Positions 6,419 to 7,679 of a stretch of 7,679 nt of DNA are shown here, one piece after another (positions within the stretch are counted from its first letter, which is position 1; every line of letters begins with the position of its first letter). Origin of the DNA: Bacteroidales bacterium (GTDB taxonomy: Bacteria; Bacteroidota; Bacteroidia; Bacteroidales; WCHB1-69); contig JAQUHH010000106.1 in NCBI GenBank assembly GCA_028683685.1, positions 1 to 7,679 on the forward strand. The letters run 5' to 3'. The notes beneath the pieces were generated by a model, which was given only the letters and a program-made list of their open reading frames with translations, did not search any database and was not told the DNA's origin. The position numbers and the translations under genes are program-made.

Positions 6419-6982
6419 TTACTCTTTTATGTCTCCATTAAACATGGCTTTATATTGGTCAAAGGGCATGTTTAAGTATTCATTTAAACCTATGTATTTT
6501 ATAATTGCTTCAAAATCAATAGGTTTGTAGTAGCCTGGAACGACTGTAATCATATTGTTTGACTCATTTAAAAATACGTAAGAGGGATACGACATTCTGT
6601 TGTTCAGCATATTGGCTGCCAATTGATGGGTTGATCTTTTGACTCCAGGACGTGGATTGGTGAAGATGTTATTGTCAATTCTAACCGTGTCTGAGGTTTC
6701 TGCATCAAATTTTACATTCCAAAAATGAGTACTCATAAATTTTGCAATCTCGGGATGACTAAAGGTTGTTTGATCCATTCGTTTGCACCATCCGCACCAA
6801 TCGGTATAAAAATCAATAAAAATTTTCTTTTTTGGATAGGCAGTTTGGTTGCGCTCAAATGCTTCTGTGATAGTCATCCATTCAATGACTTCTGTCTTTT
6901 TTTCAGTCGGTTTTTCTTGAGCAAAAGCAAGCATAATATAGGTGCTGAAAAAGAGGGCTAGAAATACGTTTTTTATCTTCAT
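6419..6982 (-). CDS. Exported thioredoxin-fold protein (thioredoxin_7/DUF255-like)
   Basis: 187 residues with a signal peptide at about 1-21 (ending MLAFA before QEKPTEK). A thioredoxin-like core has strand KKIFIDFYTDWCGWCKRMD at 52-70, giving the redox pair Cys63/Cys66 in a WCGWC motif. Pro133 in MSYPSYVFL is the conserved cis-proline next to the active site, and VVPGYY at 147-152 precedes the last helix. WCGWC with an aromatic residue between the cysteines is typical of the thioredoxin_7 group (similar to DsbD C-terminal domains and YyaL/DUF255 N-termini), as opposed to the WCGPC of cytoplasmic thioredoxin. A periplasmic disulfide reductase or thiol-protection role is likely; the partner is unknown, and no DsbD-like membrane donor is in the window. 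It precedes the exported peptidase by 77 bases on the same strand. Confidence 0.92.
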   Translation of the reverse strand: MKIKNVFLALFFSTYIMLAFAQEKPTEKKTEVIEWMTITEAFERNQTAYPKKKIFIDFYTDWCGWCKRMDQTTFSHPEIAKFMSTHFWNVKFDAETSDTVRIDNNIFTNPRPGVKRSTHQLAANMLNNRMSYPSYVFLNESNNMITVVPGYYKPIDFEAIIKYIGLNEYLNMPFDQYKAMFNGDIKE

Positions 6983-7010
6983 AAAATTTATTTGTAGTGA
7001 TATTTAAAGG

Positions 7011-7018
7011 CAAATATA
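7011..7018 (-). promoter_or_regulatory. Candidate -7 promoter box for the thioredoxin-like gene
   Basis: The minus strand reads TATATTTG, an exact TAnnTTTG match, 28 bases before the ATG at 6982. No TTTG is seen at the -33 position, where the sequence is A-rich. It may also serve the peptidase gene downstream. Confidence 0.45.
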
Positions 7019-7098
7019 GGAAAACTTTTTTTATTCTTTAGTTTGATATCTCTTTTTGTGAATTTATAAGGGTTTATATGTTTTATTTACGACGGCCG

Positions 7099-7210
7099 AG
7101 GCTATGAAATGTGGCGATTTTAACACCGTTTTCCTGTCGCCTCACAGCAAAGTTAATTTAATGTTTGCGAATTTCAAATTACATACTCACCCGCCATTAT
7201 TTCATAGCCT
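7099..7210. repeat. Long inverted repeat with 12-bp perfect outer arms
   Basis: AGGCTATGAAAT (7099-7110) is the exact reverse complement of ATTTCATAGCCT (7199-7210). After a 1x2 bulge, TGGCG (7112-7116) pairs with CGCCA (7192-7196), leaving a 75-base loop. No open frame is carried. The stretch is visibly richer in G/C than the genes around it. It is followed directly by TTGTTGGGTGCTGGGC and a second inverted repeat at 7276. The pair resembles structured non-coding repeats seen in accessory regions of Bacteroidota, but I cannot name a family. Confidence 0.6.
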
Positions 7211-7275
7211 TTGTTGGGTGCTGGGCTTTGTATTTCGTTTCTAAATGTTCTGTCGTTTCATTGTGCGGATGGAAG

Positions 7276-7343
7276 AGGGTAAGCTCTTTTGCAATTTTTG
7301 CCTTGTGGGTTAGCCTTTAGCGAATTGCAAATGTGCTTGCCCT
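7276..7343. repeat. Imperfect long hairpin with two 9-bp stems
   Basis: AGGGTAAGC (7276-7284) pairs with GCTTGCCCT (7335-7343) with one T-G wobble. After a 3x3 internal loop, TTTGCAATT (7288-7296) pairs exactly with AATTGCAAA (7323-7331), closed by a 26-base loop. The shape, two stems split by a small symmetric loop, recalls integron attC sites, but the conserved GTT/AAC core of attC is not evident. It lies 28 bases past the stop of the gene fragment at 7372, on its downstream side, and has no T-run to make it a terminator. Confidence 0.5.
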
Positions 7344-7371
7344 TGTGTGATGATTAGTTTAAACTTAAAAA

Positions 7372-7554
7372 TCAGTCTATTTCTTCAAGTTGAAAATTGG
7401 AGTAAGAATCAGTTTTCATAATATCAATTCTATAATTTTCAATCGAGTCTTTTATTATAATTACACTATCAAAACCAAGTTCATCTAGTTTCTCAATTGT
7501 AGCTAATTCGCCTTCATTAAGTCGTAAAACTTTTCGTAAAAGCCACTCCGAAAT
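7372..7554 (-). pseudogene. 3' fragment (60 codons) of an unrecognised gene cut by the insertion sequence
   Basis: The minus-strand frame runs from the element boundary at 7554 to a TGA at 7374-7372. It encodes a protein-like C-terminal tail that starts ISEWLLRKVLRLNEGELATI and ends FQLEEID, with charged helix-forming stretches and a VIIIKDS strand. Upstream in the same frame an in-frame TAG lies within the insertion-sequence end, and no ATG, GTG or TTG opens the frame. It is best read as the remainder of a gene whose 5' part lies beyond the insertion, outside the window. I do not recognise the family. Confidence 0.5.
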
Positions 7555-7570
7555 GTATCCACCCCACTAA

Positions 7571-7623
7571 CTCCATATTTTTTACAACTATATTGATTTG
7601 TAATTTTGCAAAAAAAAATGGAG
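7571..7623 (+). repeat. Inverted repeat covering the tnpA start codon
   Basis: CTCCAT-A-TTTTTT (7571-7583) pairs with AAAAAA-A-ATGGAG (7611-7623) at 12 of 13 positions. The right arm includes the ATG at 7618-7620. The candidate promoter at 7601-7608 lies in the loop, so only transcripts entering from outside would carry both arms. Confidence 0.5.
7601..7608 (+). promoter_or_regulatory. Candidate -7 promoter box for the insertion-sequence gene
   Basis: TAATTTTG on the plus strand exactly matches TAnnTTTG, with a TTTT at 7578-7581, 19 bases upstream, near the -33 position. It lies only 9 bases before the first ATG (7618), so either the leader is almost absent or translation starts at a later ATG (7624, 7630 or 7651). 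Confidence 0.45.
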
Positions 7624-7679
7624 ATGAAAATGATTTGCAAAAAACAAAATATGTTTTCGTTAGTTGAACAATGGCGGAA
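7618..7679 (+). CDS. Probable IS66-family accessory protein TnpA, N-terminal part
   Basis: The frame opens with MEMKMICKKQNMFSLVEQWR and runs off the right edge after 20 complete codons. The MFSLVEQWR stretch is the typical start of the small helix-turn-helix TnpA-like accessory proteins of Bacteroidota IS66 elements, where a glutamine/serine-rich turn and an FC..H/N helix normally follow. In IS66 these precede TnpB and the TnpC transposase. The start is uncertain, since ATG codons occur at 7618, 7624, 7630 and 7651. The call rests on about ten residues and pattern recall, so another transposase-associated family with a similar N-terminus is possible. Confidence 0.5.
   Translation, partial: MEMKMICKKQNMFSLVEQWR

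Larger units (their letters stand above)
7555..7679 (+). mobile_element. Left end of a probable IS66-family insertion sequence (runs off right edge)
   Basis: The call rests mainly on the opening of a TnpA-like accessory protein from 7618. The proposed left end, GTATCCACCCCACTAACTCC from 7555, begins with GTA and carries a C-run at positions 9-11, as IS66 ends often do. It sits about 63 bases before the first gene, and it coincides with the point where the gene fragment at 7372-7554 loses its frame. The 8 bases before it, TCCGAAAT (7547-7554), would be the target duplication if the usual 8-bp IS66 rule holds. The other end is outside the window, so neither end nor duplication can be confirmed here. 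Confidence 0.5.

Noticed and set aside
6725..6961. Open frame of 78 codons on the plus strand
   Set aside because: Antisense to the thioredoxin-like gene across its WCGWC motif; no independent support.
7356..7365. AGTTTAAACT perfect 10-bp palindrome
   Set aside because: Short and AT-rich, lying between the gene fragment and a hairpin. Such palindromes are expected by chance and no function is indicated.

Overview
The window is AT-rich DNA from a member of the Bacteroidota. Three things point there: a secreted protein with a type B sorting domain of the type IX secretion system (T9SS), which is known only from that phylum; TAnnTTTG -7 promoter boxes in front of several genes; and weak Shine-Dalgarno signals. 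The CHU_C-type tail would fit Flavobacteriia or a related class, but I cannot name the genus.

Layout, left to right. All intact genes lie on the minus strand. Positions 1-243 hold the N-terminal part of an EamA/DMT-family membrane transporter that runs off the left edge. Positions 244-404 hold its probable promoter and a 15-bp perfect inverted repeat. Riboflavin synthase (ribE, 405-1007) starts 6 bases after the stop of a large secreted multidomain protein (1014-3578, T9SS cargo), so the two are probably co-transcribed. A 660-base gap (3579-4238) follows. Next are an exported M3-family zinc peptidase (dcp-like, 4239-6341) and an exported thioredoxin-fold protein with a WCGWC active site (6419-6982). 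The last 700 bases form an accessory patch with two long inverted repeats (7099-7210 and 7276-7343), a 60-codon 3' fragment of an unrecognised gene (7372-7554), and the left end of a probable IS66-family insertion sequence running off the right edge (7555-7679).

The most unusual structure is in the 3579-4238 gap. A 349-bp segment (3795-4143) with no convincing gene has 13-bp terminal inverted repeats (12 of 13 matching). It is bounded exactly, on both sides, by a direct repeat of about 110 bp (3684-3794 and 4144-4253). That repeat consists of the last four codons and stop of the peptidase gene, its palindromic terminator, and flanking sequence. The arrangement looks like a mobile element with an exceptionally long target duplication, or a miniature integrated element whose attachment repeat restores the 3' end of the host gene. 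In either case the peptidase gene keeps its end and terminator. I know of no element family that fits.

The genes do not form one pathway. ribE makes riboflavin in the cytoplasm. The peptidase, the thioredoxin-like protein and the T9SS cargo all have signal peptides and act in the periplasm or at the cell surface.
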